From positions 62,001 through 126,000 of the forward strand of contig JALUTQ010000036.1 of NCBI GenBank assembly GCA_032718865.1: DNA of 64,000 bases. Reading direction: 5' to 3'. The position numbers and the translations under genes were made by a program. Under the pieces are notes generated by a model that worked only from the letters and a program-made list of their open reading frames with translations, had not been told where the DNA came from and did no database searches. The stretch is from Tilletia caries. Taxonomy: Eukaryota; Basidiomycota; Exobasidiomycetes; Tilletiales; Tilletiaceae. Shown here one piece after another: positions 1 through 10,903 of this stretch. Within the stretch, counting starts at the first letter, position 1. Each line of letters opens with the position of its first letter.

Positions 1-1
1 G

Positions 2-1094
2 ACTATCCTTCTCATGACCTTCTTGCTCTCCATCTCTTCTTCACCAGCTGCCCCTTCTTCTACAGTGCCGCGACAGCTCCTGGGCCTTCCCACAACAGCC
101 GCCATCGCCTCCTCGTCTTCTCCTTTGGTTCCGCTCTCGCCCCTGTCTCGCCCTTCTCGTCAGCTGCGCCGTTCCCGTCAGCTGCTCCGCTCTCGGCTTC
201 AGCTTTCACGTCTTCTTCTGCTCTCGTTCTCGCCTCCTCTACATCTGCCTCTACATCTGCGGTCATCACGCCTCCTTCTCCTTCTCCACCTGCTCGCGCC
301 CTCACCGTTGCGCCTCACGCCCTGACCGTTGCGCCTCATTCGTCAGCCGCTGTCTCTGAGGATTCATCTGCTGCTGTGGTGCGTACCTGCTCGTGTGTGC
401 TTGCTTGCGTGTCGTGTCTCATCCTCTCTTACTGACTTCACTTCACTTCCTTTGTATTATCTACCTTTGCAGCGCGATGGTATGTTACATGTTGTGGCTG
501 GCTCGTTGTGACTCGCTCCAAGAGTGTACACTGAGTATTGAAGCTGATCCGCGTGCTTGCCTTCCTGCTCTAGACCGTCTCTCCATCACCAGCAACGAGG
601 ACGAGAACATCGAACACCAGTTGGAGTCAGAACAGCAGCAGCAGCGCTCAGAGCAGCCCCCTCTACTTCTCCCCTCCCCCTCGTCCTCGTTGCCATCTCA
701 GTCTCCAGCATTTGCTCTGCCTCTGCGAGGAGGAGCAGCAGCAGCAGCAGCGGAGGAGGAGACGGTGCCGATATTTCAGCAGAGCCGCGCGTTGACAAGC
801 ATAGTTCACGTGTGGCAAGAGTACGAGAAGGGCATCAACCACGGACCGGCGGTGCGAGACTTGGAGGCTCGATGGCAGCACAAGTGGAGGACAGACACGA
901 AGAGTCGGAAATTTTTCTCTCAGCGTAACAAGATATATGCCAAGGTCATGCGCCTCGCACACGACAAGCGCATCACAGAGGTTCAAGCGGCACAGGCACT
1001 GGAGAACGCACGGGTGGCTTTGAAGCGGTCGGTGGACTGGTGCCAGAAAAACGCAGATACTCTTTTTACTGCTACAGTATCGTGCTTGAGGTAG
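2..1094 (+). CDS. Crypton-type tyrosine recombinase, C-terminal part (copy A, partial at window edge)
   Basis: Only the 3' exons are inside the window. The exon at 2-378 encodes a Ser/Ala/Pro-rich linker. A 7-nt exon at 473-479 and a last exon at 544-1094 are needed to keep the frame: 377, 7 and 551 nt join without a stop, with donors at 379 and 480 and acceptors ending at 472 and 543. The last exon encodes a Gln/Ala-rich stretch and then a C-terminal domain of about 100 residues with W..EYEKG, W..KWR, FFSQR and IYAKV blocks. This matches the GCR1_C DNA-binding domain seen at the C-terminus of fungal Cryptons. The catalytic domain lies left of the window. The same exons recur at 12887-13979. 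Whether it is expressed is unknown. Confidence 0.7.
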
Positions 1095-1839
1095 TAGTGT
1101 AGTCTCTCAGTTCTTCCCTTCATTCTTTTCACTCTTTGTATTTTTTCGTCAAACGTTCACGGCTCTGGAACTGCATTCATTCGGTGACTGTAACGATCGA
1201 TGTGCATTGTGATCCTGTTTGAATGCTGATGTCGAAAGGGGAGAGGAGAGAAGGAGAAAGATGTGCCGGGGCTCGGGTGCGAGCTTGATTCGTGCCGGAG
1301 CCGAGTTCCCCCACGCACCCCGAGTACCCAACCCGACCCGACAGCAAAGCGCACCGAGACGCGCATTTCCTCGCCGAGCGCGAGAGGGAAATCTGATCTG
1401 ATCCTGTTCCCTGAAAAGAGAAAGAGAGAGAGAACAGAGAAAGAGAAACAGGGAGGAAAAAGAGGCAAGAGGAAGACAGAAGAAGAAGAAAGACAAAGAG
1501 AGGTTGTCAGCTCAAGTGGGTGGTCAGCGATAGCAGCAGCAGCAATGTAAGACGCCCACGCACCCGGTATGACATGCGCGCAGCTGCGGTAAAGAAGAAG
1601 TGGAGTGAAGCAGAAGCAGGGGCGAGAGGAGGTGAGGGTGAGCAGGGCAGAAGCACGATAGATGCAGATGGGAACAAGAGAGAAAGAGAACGCGGTTTCA
1701 GTAAGGGTTAGCTGCTCAAGGACGCGTCCGTATCATACTGACTCTTAGATAGCTGATGTCTGATGAGCGCGCAGAAGTTGAGTGAGGATGAGGAAGTTGA
1801 GTGAGGATGAGGAGGAGCCCTCAGGTAGTTGGGTCACCA

Positions 1840-1954
1840 GTATGACGCGCCGTTTTGATACGCTTTTCTGCTTTCTGCTTTCTGCTTTCTGCTTTCTGAT
1901 TCTGGTATTCTGGTTCTGAATTCTGAATTCTGCCCGTTCCTGCCTTACATCAAC
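1840..1954 (-). repeat. Mini-derivative of the gag-RT element ends (copy A)
   Basis: Read on the minus strand, this 115 bp piece carries the left-end motif of the gag-RT element (GGCAGGAACGGGCAG, as at 3196), then CAGAAAG repeats, then the right-end motif (GTATCAAAACGGCGCGTC, as at 20687). It therefore looks like both ends fused, with the whole interior lost, probably through the CAGAAAG repeats present at both ends. It lies inverted relative to the gag-RT element downstream. Its duplicate is at 14726-14841. Confidence 0.65.
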
Positions 1955-3186
1955 GCATAACACAGGAGCATGAAGACCATTCATTGAACATCGATTCTCC
2001 ACACCTTGTTGCTGGTAGTGGCCACAGCAGCTTCAGGGAGCAGCTTCCCGGGTTTATATCACAGACCCCCAGGCTCGGTCCAACACGGCTCAGCTACAGT
2101 CCTACAGTCACGGTCATATGATATTGCTGCCCATGGCCTCCTGTCGCAGTAGCATTTACAAAGGAGAGGGATTTACTGGTTGGGAAGAAGAAAAAGGGGC
2201 TCCTGAGCACGATGCACATGTCGGGTCGGGGTCGCTCGAAGCTTACAGACTGCAGAGAAAGAACGATCAGCGGGGATTGAGATAGGGAGCGGTCAGCCAC
2301 GGCCGATGCACATGGCGGTAAACTGTAGAATGCGAGGAAGAGATCAGCGATCGGACCAGCATCATCACTTACTCTCGGCACAACGTGGTAAGGCTTGTTG
2401 GGAGGAAAGAGAGAGGGGAGAGACGGATGTGGGACGAGTCCCCAACCGGCGCAGCCGAGGACGCCAAGCTTGAGGGATTGGGCGGTGGATCTTCAAAACT
2501 GTGGGGGTGGGAGCAATGAATACGTCAGGTCCAGACATAAGTGAGAAGCGACGAAGAGATAGGGTCACTTGGAATGGTGAGAAGGGGGGTGGGAGGGAGG
2601 ACTCGCCTTTCCTGGGACTATTGCGGTGCATGGACGCGCGCAGATACTGTGCAGCCCACATGCGCTGGGCGCGCGATACGGTGGAATAGCCTGCAGAAAC
2701 GGGGCAGACACATATATTCAGCACCAGCACAGCGACCAGCATAGAGGCAAGCTATCGGTACTCACCTCCTTCTGACGTGCTGATCGCGGCTTCAAGTCCA
2801 CAGGACCGGCGGAGCAGCGCGACGGAAGAGCCTACAGATACGAATGAGTGAGAGGTTAGAGTTAGCCACCCGCGACCTGAGCAGTAGTAGCAGCAGCACA
2901 CGCACCAATAGCAAGGCCGACAGCGGCGCCTGTCATGAAGGACGTGTCCAGGTCGACCGCGAATGAGGATACATAGGCGATGACCGACTGACCGTGGTTG
3001 AAATGAGACGGGTGGCTAGGTACCAGAGCGGTCCGGAGCGTTCAGTAATGTCCAGCCACCTTCCATCAGAGCACGCGAAGGTCCGGCATGTCCTCGCTGT
3101 CGCGGGTGTAGGTGATCTGTTGGAGGGGTAGAAAGGAGAAGCTCAGGAGACAGTGATGCTCGATGTTGTCGATGTCCGATGTGAAT
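1955..3186 (-). other. Non-coding or decayed intron-bearing stretch between inverted end motifs (copy A)
   Basis: No long ORF is present. On the minus strand several good splice donors and acceptors surround short open pieces, for example a piece with the motif SFMTGAAVGLAIG split by an intron (donor GTGCGTGTG, acceptor CTGTAG). This suggests a host gene fragment carried between the mini-derivative and the left end of the gag-RT element. I do not recognise the protein. The same sequence is at about 14842-16075. Confidence 0.35.
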
Positions 3187-3261
3187 GTTGATGTAGGCAG
3201 GAACGGGCAGAATTCAGAATTCAGAACCAGAATACCAGAATCAGAAAGCAGAAAGCAGAAT
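3187..3261 (+). repeat. Left terminal motif of gag-RT element (copy A)
   Basis: Begins GTTGATGTAGGCAGGAACGG and runs into AATTCAGAATTCAG and CAGAAAG repeats. The first 24 or so bases are the inverted partner of the outer end of the mini-derivative at 1930-1954, with one extra T there. It precedes the gag start at 3917 by about 0.7 kb and is taken as the element's left end. No target-site duplication was identified. Confidence 0.55.
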
Positions 3262-3916
3262 TTGGCCAATCCGCGCCTGCAAGGCAGGAGTACGGCTTTG
3301 CCGCGGGCTCTCGCAATCGCCGAAGCTCTCCGTGTCGGGCCGAGAGCCGAGAAGAACACGTCGCGAGGTGAGAACCCAACACTGACGCGTCGACCTTCTT
3401 CCTCCCCCCTCACCACCAGCTCTTCTCGGTCCTCCTCGCCCGACAACAAGATCTCGTTCTCAACCTCTCTCATTTTCTCTTTTCTTTGCCCTCCCCGAGG
3501 CGCACCCATCAACCACATCCTTTCCCAGGCTCCGACCTATCAACCACAACCACAACCAGCTCTCAACCATACATCATAACAACCAGACCTACCTCACCGA
3601 GGAGCGTCACATCAACCAGGTACCTCACTGAGGCCTAACAACCTTCAACCCCCTCAACCAGTACGTGCGCAGCACTCCAACCTCAACCATCCAGCTCCAA
3701 AAGGCTCACAACCTAACCCTTCTCCTCCTCAACCCCTACAGAACACCTGGCTATCCAACCCGCTTCTCCCCCTCGTCGGGCGACACAACCAGCACAAACG
3801 CACCACCAGACAGGTCAGCTCCTGCCAACCAGTCCCCACATCACCCCACACCCCCTGCAACAAGAAACTAACCCTCATCAACCTCCTCTTACCCCATTCC
3901 CTCATGCAGTGCTCCG

Positions 3917-5813
3917 ATGTCGGCTGGAGGTCAAGGATCTCAGCCCGCACACCCCCCATCCAGCAACTTCGGCAACGTCATTTCCGCAGAGAAGCGCGAG
4001 GCTTACGAAGCCCTCACCACCAACCGCAAGGAATGGCTCAAGGAGCTCGAACCCACATTCGACAAGGCTTCAAGAGCCGAAGCCACCGAGATGGCGTACA
4101 GCATTCTGCTGGCGGGCGAGGACGACCCCAAGCACGCCCTCACTCTGGCGATCGAGCAAATCAACGAACGCCGAGCCCTGAAACACGCGCTGGGCCGCGA
4201 ACTCTTCGTCAGCTCGGAGCCCGACCTCCAGTTCCACCCCATCAACCGCTCCAACGCCGGCCCAGCAGCTGGTCAACTCCCGGCAGCTGGCCAACAGCAG
4301 GCACCACAACCCCCCGCCCAACAACAGGAACTGCCGGTCGCAGGAGAGATCCAGAAGGAGATCGAGAAGGCGGCGGACCTCCCCGCCCAACCCAAAGACA
4401 AGGGGAAGGGGAAGCGCTCAGCTTCCGACTCCGACTCCGCAGGCGAGAAGGGCGCTCTCAAGTCGAAGAAGAAGAAGGCCAAGAAGGCCAGGCACTCGAA
4501 GAAGAAGGAGCGCACCCAGTCCTCCAGCGATCGCTCCGACAGCGAGGCCGACTCGGACTCGGACTCGTCGTCATCACCATCATCCTCCTCACCCTCATCG
4601 GACAGCTCCTCCTCAACGTCGGAGAGCGGCAAGAAGAACCGACGCAAGTCCAAGAAGAAGAAGGACTCGTCCACCGACAGCGACTCTTCCTCGGACTCCG
4701 AGGCCGGCAAGAAGAAGAAACGGCGCCGCAAGCAGCGGAAGGTCCAATGGCAGAAAGGGAAGGTCAATCGATCCCGCTATGGCTCCCTCCGAGTGTCGGA
4801 CAAGATCGCTGCCAAGGTACAAAAGAGCAAGTACGTCGACATGTGGTGGTTCACCGAAGAAGCTCGAGCCATGAACTCCGGCGACCGCCCAGTAACCAAG
4901 AGGTGGTCTATGGAAGGGTCCACACTGACCTCGACGGACAACATCAAACCGGGGGGGCTTCAAGCACGACCACGAGCTCGACCCACAAGACTTCGACCTC
5001 GCCTCCGACCTCTGGGTAGACTGCCAAGAAGCGGAAGGAGTCGAGCCCAAGACCGTCAAGGCCTGGCGGAAACTGAAGAAGCTCATCAAGGAGCACGAGG
5101 ACTGGCGAACGAAGACCGGCAACGGCAATAAAGCTCTACAAATGCTCCACCAGTTCCAACGTCAGTCCTTTGCCACGGAGACCCGACAGGAGAAGGCCAA
5201 GAAGAGGGCCATCAAGGAGAAATACTCAGGCTCCAGACGGAAAGCAGAGCTGAGGAAGCTCCTCAAGTTCGACCCGGCGGAGTGGCCCACCGACGAATAC
5301 GCGAGGATCTGCAAAGACCTCGACAACATGCGCATCAGCCGACTCGAGAACCAGACGTTTCGCTCCGGGGGAAACACAAACAACAACAGCTCCTCCTCCA
5401 ACCCCAACAACAAGTCTTCCAGCTCGGGCAACAAACAGACCCAGAACCAATCAGGGTCAGCTCGCCCTCCTCAAGCACAACCCTCAGCCAAAGCTTCAGG
5501 ATCCTCCAACCCCATGCGCTGGCACTGCGCACGATGCGGTTTAAAGGCCTCTCACGACCCACTGCGCTGCAAAGCCGAGTTCCTCGCCATCGACTCCACA
5601 ACCCCAACGTTCTGCATCAACGACAGCAACGGCCGCCTCGTCAAGAGGAACGGAGGAGAGCGGGTGTGCCCCAACTACAACACCAAGGGATGCACCTTTG
5701 CCGCCTGCTTCGGCAAGCATTACTGCTCCCTCTGCGGCAAGTCGCAGTGCACCGCTCAACGATGCTCCCACGCCGCGAGTCCCTCGACCCCCGGCCCTTC
5801 AGCTCAACGCTGA
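3917..5813 (+). pseudogene. gag-like gene of DIRS-type retroelement, frameshifted (copy A)
   Basis: Starts at ATG 3917. The protein has an N-terminal globular part, a long Ser/Asp/Lys-rich middle (roughly residues 150-290) and a C-terminal Cys/His cluster (CARC..H....C, then CPNY.....C...CF..HYC..C) resembling a nucleic-acid-binding zinc domain. The frame breaks in a run of seven G at 4951-4957; copy B has six there and stays open. The frame is picked up again at 5142-5813, so copy A is intact at the site where copy B is broken. Only one inserted G separates this copy from an open reading frame, which may be a sequence error. The stop overlaps the start of the RT frame. Confidence 0.75.
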
Positions 5814-6009
5814 TGGATGGGAGCGCCTCCTCAAACACCACCGCCTTGACAGCCGATACCCGGCGGTGGTCCCAGCCCTCATCGAGGGCCTACGCATCGG
5901 CATGCCCCCCATCTCTCGAACACACATTGCTCGTCACCTCGGATCAGCAACGAAAGAACCAGACAAAGTCACCGACCTCATCAAGAAAGAACTGGACGCA
6001 GGAAGATAC
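5795..6009 (+). pseudogene. DIRS-type RT, 5' stub (copy A)
   Basis: Open in the frame +1 to gag and identical to the first part of the copy B RT up to ..DAGRY, then cut at 6009 by the junction with the gypsy fragment. The catalytic RT and RNase H parts are missing here. Confidence 0.85.
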
Positions 6010-6014
6010 GATCG

Positions 6015-7621
6015 ATGGCTTGGATACCTGTCGATACTGGAGCCCTGGCGTCGGGAGTCGACTACTTGATCCATCCTCGGCTCATGACCAGTCACGACGA
6101 GTCCGTCACGATTGCTGGCCCCGCTGCTCTGGGAGGCCGCGACACCAAGCATATCCTCATCGGGAATCACAGCTCCCGCACCGTCCACCTGGATCGTCGC
6201 ACTCCCATCGCAGACGCCGTCTTGGCCCATCTCGGAGATCGCGCCTCGTCATCGCCCTCCGTCGATCGATTCGAACTCGGGTCTCCCCTGCCTCAGGCCG
6301 ATCTATGGACGGCAGCTGCCGATCCGCACGCATGGAAGCCAGAGACGGGCCGGGATGACACCACTGCTGAGCCTCTTGACTTTTTCGAGGGCGTTGAGGA
6401 CCCTGCTCACGCGCTCTGCCGGGATGCTGAGACCGTCCTGGTTGATGGCCACTTCCGCGTTGGTGTTGACTCGACCGGCGCCCCTCATCCCGCCGTCGTC
6501 GAACTGCTTCGCCGTCACACCGAAGCGTTTGCGTTGGATGGACGCCCCGGGCTGATCCGCGGTGTTGCGATGGAGATCCCTATCGTTGCAGACACCGAGC
6601 TTCGTTCTGAACCTCCGCGCCGCGCGAGCCCGGAGAAACTTGCGAAGATGGACTCGGCATTAGACCAGCTTCTCTCCTGGGATGTGATTGAGCCGGCGGC
6701 GAGTCCTGTGTCATACCCAGTGCTGATGGTGAAGCAGTACGACAAGTGGAGATTTTGCGTCGATTACCGCAATCTCAACTCCGCCACGGTGTCCGACCGG
6801 TATCCACTCCCCACCGCGGACGCCATGTTCCAGACACTGCAGGGTAAACGCTGGTTTAGTTCATTAGATGCTATTCGGGGATACCACCAGCTTCCCGTCG
6901 CGGAGAAGGACCGGTGGAAAACTGCGTTCGTGTGTCATCGGGGACTGTTCCAATATAAGACAGTCCCCTTCGGCCTCAAGAACGCCCCCGCCGTGTTCCA
7001 AAGGTTGATGGATCGAGTGTTGGGATCGCTGCGATGGAAGACGGCCGTTATATACATCGACGATGTTATAGCGGCGACGGCGACATTGGAGGAACACCTC
7101 TCCACGTTGGAGACCATCCTGACCAGTGCATCGCAGATCGGCCTGAAGTTTTCCCCCTCCAAGTGCACCTTCGCTGTTCCAAGCCTCACCCTTCTTGGGC
7201 GCAAGGTGTCCGGAGCCGGCGTTGCCGTGTGGGAGGAGAGAGCCAAGGCCGTTCAGGAGCTGCCCCGACCACGAACCCTGCGAGACGTGTACCATGCGCT
7301 TGGGTTGTTCGGATACTATCGCGCGTTTGTTCCTGGGTATGCCGAGATTGCCGCGCCGTTGACGAGCTTGACAAAGGGGTGGCGGTACGAATCGGTCGAA
7401 GATCGGTCTCGTCTGGTCCGCGTTGATGGAACCCCCACGAACGCCGATCGCGAGCTCGTGAGCTGGGATGATGCCCAAGAGCGCAGCTTCAGTCAACTCA
7501 AGCGCGCCATCGCCACCCCACCAGTGCTCGCTCATCCAGACCCTACGCGCCCCTACGTCTTGTATGTAGACGCCAGCAAGTCCGCTTTCGCCGCCGCCCT
7601 CCATCAGGTGTTTGTCGACGA
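6015..7621 (+). pseudogene. gypsy pol: protease, reverse transcriptase, RNase H N-terminal half
   Basis: Opens at ATG 6015. An aspartic-protease DTGA motif lies in the first ten residues. RT blocks follow: FCVDYRNLN, the SSLDAIRGYHQL catalytic Asp block, VPFGLKNAP, and the YIDD active site at about 7054-7065. The LLGRKVS connection region is next, and RNase H begins with YVLYVDASKSAFAAAL (first catalytic Asp). After HQVFVDE at about 7621 the expected rest of RNase H is absent; the reading continues in another frame directly into the spacer before integrase. Upstream gag is missing. This is pol of a Ty3/gypsy element, non-functional as arranged. Confidence 0.88.
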
Positions 7622-8983
7622 GGAGCTGCTGTCTCCCTCCGCTTACCCGGCTGCGCCTTCCCTCTTCCGAATCCCGTTCCCGTATCCCGAGAGCGCTGGC
7701 GGTCCTGGCTGCTCGCCGATCGCTACTTCGGCCCTCTTCTCCGCCGCATGGAGGCGGCTGGTGCTGATGAATCGGACGAGTGGGTGGTGGAGGATGGCGT
7801 CCTGGTTCGCCGTGTTGATGGACGATGGGCGCTACCGGACGGCGCACTGCCTTTGGCTCTGCGACTCGCGCACGAGAGCGGCGGTCACTTTGGCTATTCC
7901 AAAACGCTGTTGGCCGTGTCGAAGTCATTCTGGCGTCCACGATTGGCCGAGCACGTCCGCGCGTGGGTGGCGCACTGCCTGCTCTGCCTGAAGACGAAGC
8001 CTCGTCCTCGCGTCGGAGACTTGGATGTCGAGCACGACCCCCGGCTGCCGTTTGAAGACGTGTCGCTCGACGTCGTTTCGGGGTTCCCCTCGTTCCACGG
8101 CCGCGACGCAGTTTTGTTCATCGCTGACGGCTTTTCGCGTTTGATCATGCTGGAACCTTGCAAGTCCTCGATCGATGCTGCTGGGATCGCGGCCATTCTG
8201 AGCAACCGCGTCCTGCGTTTGGGTTGGCGCCCCCGACGTTTGGTGTCGGATAGCGAGGCAAAGCTGACGGGCCAAGTGATGCAAGCCCTTGCGCGTTCGT
8301 TGGGTGCAGAGCTGAAGCCTTCGACGCCGTACCACCAGCAAGCGAACTTCGTGGAGAGGACCGTGCAAACTGTCCAGTCCGCTCTTCGCGTCTTGACTGC
8401 GGCTGGGCACGCGCCTTGTGATCGGGTTGTCGTTCCTGCCGTGGAGCTCGCTTTCAACAGCAGCCCGAACGTTACCACTGCCCATCGTCCCTTTGACCTG
8501 GTGTTCGTCGCTCATCCCGACTTGGCGCACGCGGTCTTTGACGCCGATGCCGGACGGGGAGCGGAGAGCTTTGATGATCGCCTTCTTGCTGCCTCCGAAC
8601 GCCTCTCCGATGCGTACCGGGCGATTGCTTCCGCTCGCGCACAGCAGAAGCGTCGCTACGATGCGCGTCGCGGTCCTCTTCCCGTCCTACATGCGGGTGA
8701 CCAGGTGTTCGTGCGACTCGGAAATCGACCGATCCCAGGACTGGGCGAGGGGAAGCTCGACGCGCGAAAGGCCGGTCCATATACTGTGCGGGAGGTCCTG
8801 TCTCCGCATCGCGTCCGCCTTGTGCTACCAGACGACTTGCGTATCAGTGACGAGTTCAGCATTGATCAACTGGATCCTCTGCCTGGCTCACCTGACCCTT
8901 TCGCGCTGCAGCGCTGCAGCGCTGCTCTCCTCCACCTGTGCCGTTACCGGCTCCTGCTGCCGAGGTCGACGAGCCCGGCGTGA
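7622..8983 (+). pseudogene. gypsy integrase
   Basis: Frame 2 relative to the RT part. It starts within the sequence that should follow RNase H (a truncated SRL, then PGCAFPLPNP). The HHCC zinc motif follows (H..GGHFG....., then CLLC), then the catalytic core with LDVVSGFP, VSDSEAKLTG and NFVERTVQT, which supply the D, D and E residues. A C-terminal SH3-like stretch (GDQVFVRLG) ends near the motif SIDQLDPLPGS. No chromodomain is evident. The integrase itself is open, but it is joined to the RT at a deletion point. Confidence 0.85.
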
Positions 8984-9510
8984 TTGATGAAGTCGCCGTG
9001 GGTGATGATGCGGAGGACGAGCTCGACGTCGCTCCACCACTGGGTCCTCGCGAGCGTCGCCCGCCGTTGAGCCTGCGTGACTTCGATGTCGGCGTGGTGC
9101 ATGCTGGTGCTGTTCCGTCATGGGAGGAAGTGATGCACGGTCCGATCACTGGATGCCGAGAGGTGATGAAAGACGGCAGATCAGTAACGGCCCGCGAACG
9201 TCCCATCGCATTTCAGTCCCGACTTACCTCGCCTTCGGAGCAGAAGCTCGTGGCCGCTGAGCTCGAGTTGTGCTGCCTGGCATGGTCCTTCGCTCGAATG
9301 GCGCACCTGTTGGAAGGCGTACCCGTGACTGTTGTCACCGACCATCTCCCCATGTCAAAGATGTTGACATCAACGGGTGCTACGCAGTACGGCCCGGTCA
9401 TTTCGCGCTGCCGAGCCCTCTTACTTCCCCATCTGCACTTGCTGCGATTCGAGTACCGAACAGGCCGGAAACACTCCAATGTCGACGCCCTTTCCCGCTT
9501 GGTTGGCTGA
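8938..9510 (+). pseudogene. Displaced RNase H C-terminal half of the gypsy pol
   Basis: The protein contains IAFQSRLTSPSEQKL, AAELELCCLAWSF, VVTDHLPM and HSNVDALSRL, which are the later RNase H blocks (catalytic Glu and Asp, and the final N.DALSR signature). These should follow DASKSAFAAAL at 7600 directly. The block starts with a VDE shared with 7610-7620 (common bases GTCGACGAG) and ends at CCGCTT, which is also present at 7640. Cutting it at these points and placing it at 7621-7640 would restore collinearity. Confidence 0.8.
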
Positions 9511-9655
9511 TTCATGCGCTTGCAACCCGAGACGGTTGGCTTTCTGCGGCGGGGATGTGCTATATTCCTGACCTGGGTGCGTACCTTACCAGAGTGTTCC
9601 CCTAACTTTTTCGCCTTGTTGAATAACAGGTCGCTGGGGGCTGGGAGTGGGATTT

Positions 9656-10418
9656 AAATACAGACTTAGTCAACAAAGTTAAGTAGCAGCAACTTACGCC
9701 TTGGAACCATAGTGACCTGGCTGTCGGCTGAAGCCCAAAGGCCAGGGTGTCCCTCAGACTCGATGTGGACCTCAGACCCTTATGACCTGGTAGAGATGTG
9801 CGAAGACGTGACTGGGGGCGTCCTCTCCCCCTCCCCTTTTCGCGAATCTTTTGTATCAGAAAGGTCACCAAATCTCAGCCCAGCACGGCTACGCAGAAGC
9901 TCAAGGTAGCTTCGCTACCCTTCGTCTGCTTCGCCATGCGGCTGCGACTTGCGATCGTAGCTACGAGCATCTATATCATTGTCCATGTAACATTTTGAAT
10001 GTTGATCAAACTTGCGTGAAAAAGGGATTGAGGAACTTCACACACGTAATCATCCCGCACGGCTGTATCTACCAAGGAAGCAGAAAGCAAAGAATGATAT
10101 GTCATATGATGGCTTCGCGCAGAGAGAGACAATTGACAAACAAGACGGAGAATAGCTGCGAGCGCAATGAAGATAAGATTAAAAAGACTGAGGAGAAAAA
10201 AGCGTGAGGCTAATGCAGAAGGAGAGGTCAGGGGATAGGAAACATAAGCGGCCGGGGAAGCAGACGGAAGGGACGTAGAAGACGGGTGAAGGCTGAGACC
10301 GGAGACGAATGGGCAAAGGAATGCCAACAGAGCTTGATGCGAAGGTAAGGGAATATAGAAGAGGCAAGAGCACAGCAGAAAGAAAGTCAGATCAGGTCAG
10401 GTCAGGTCAGGTCAGCCG
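9656..10418. other. No gene seen
   Basis: AT-richer than the surroundings, with short stop-rich reading frames on both strands. It holds one short hairpin-like sequence near 9905 (GGTAGCTTCGCTACC). Its right part (from about 10380) has a short GTCAG tandem repeat (GGTCAGGTCAGGTCAG). Nothing codes convincingly. Confidence 0.5.
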
Positions 10419-10439
10419 TCAGGTCAGGTCCAGTGTTGA

Positions 10440-10851
10440 ACATACTATTGGAGTATGGAACCCTGGGCGACTTGAGAGAGGAGAAGCACAATGGTGACGC
10501 CGAAGGTGGCCACCGACGACGGACACATTGACCTCGGCGGGCTTGACGTTGGCAATGTCGAAGTGGAAGGTGGAGGCGCGTGTGATGTCAAAGGTGGTGA
10601 CCCGTGACACAGAACAGACTGTACGAAGATATGCAGTGATGAGCACCATTTTTAACTCATGAAGCGTCAGAGCCGTTAGAAGAAGGAGAGGGGGTCGGGG
10701 AAAAACCCACCGCTTGGGGTCGTAAAGACTTGAAGACCTCGGCGACGATGGGCACGGTGGAGTTGACGGGGTTGGAGATGACGAGGTGGTGTGCTTTGGG
10801 AGCAACCTTGGCAGCGGCTTTGTCGAGGGAGAGAGCTGTCCGATGGGGCAT
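10440..10851 (-). pseudogene. Malate dehydrogenase gene fragment, frameshifted
   Basis: The minus strand encodes HLVISNPVNSTVPIVAEVFK, then in a shifted frame YDPKR, then after an intron-like gap VTTFDITRASTF..IANVKPAEV..SVVGGH, and in yet another frame GVTIVLLLSQ. These are consecutive blocks of NAD-dependent malate dehydrogenase (the substrate-binding ISNPVNSTVPI segment and the VVGGHSG catalytic-His region). At least two frame changes, loss of residues before YDPKR, and absence of the NAD-binding N-terminus and the rest of the C-terminus show that it is a dead fragment. It sits between the gypsy fragment and the copy B recombinase. Confidence 0.85.
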
Positions 10852-10903
10852 GGTGAGTGAGGAAAGTCAGTCTACTCATCTTGACGACGTCGACCGGATT
10901 CAT

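Larger units (their letters stand above)
1..6009 (+). repeat. Duplicated transposon segment, copy A
   Basis: This segment is repeated in direct orientation at 12886-18899. It starts at or before the window edge, inside the recombinase gene, and identity stops abruptly at 6009, where the sequence switches to a Ty3/gypsy fragment. I found eleven length differences between the copies, all in homopolymer runs (for example T4/T5 near 1130, G7/G6 at 4951, A3/A4 at 5372). They sum to the net 5 bp by which copy B is longer. I noticed only one base substitution (T at about 5540, C at about 18430), but I did not align every base. Contents: YR C-terminus, non-coding middle, gag, RT start. Confidence 0.95.
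6010..9655 (+). mobile_element. Ty3/gypsy retrotransposon fragment, 5'-truncated and internally rearranged
   Basis: Carries protease, RT, RNase H and integrase domains, but no gag and no recognisable 5' LTR. The left border is a clean switch from DIRS-type sequence at 6009/6010. Domain order is PR-RT-RNaseH(N)-IN-RNaseH(C) instead of the usual PR-RT-RNaseH-IN. A purine stretch and a TGTGCTATATTCC sequence near 9554 could be a polypurine tract and LTR start, but with no second LTR to compare the right border is a guess. Confidence 0.85.

Noticed and set aside
60..305. Minus-strand ORF opposite the recombinase linker (also 12945-13190)
   Set aside because: Low-complexity complement of the Ser/Ala/Pro-coding exon; no independent signals.
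9540..9660. 3' LTR of the gypsy element
   Set aside because: A purine tract followed by TGTGCTATATT is suggestive, but no matching second LTR or target duplication was found, so it was not annotated as an LTR.
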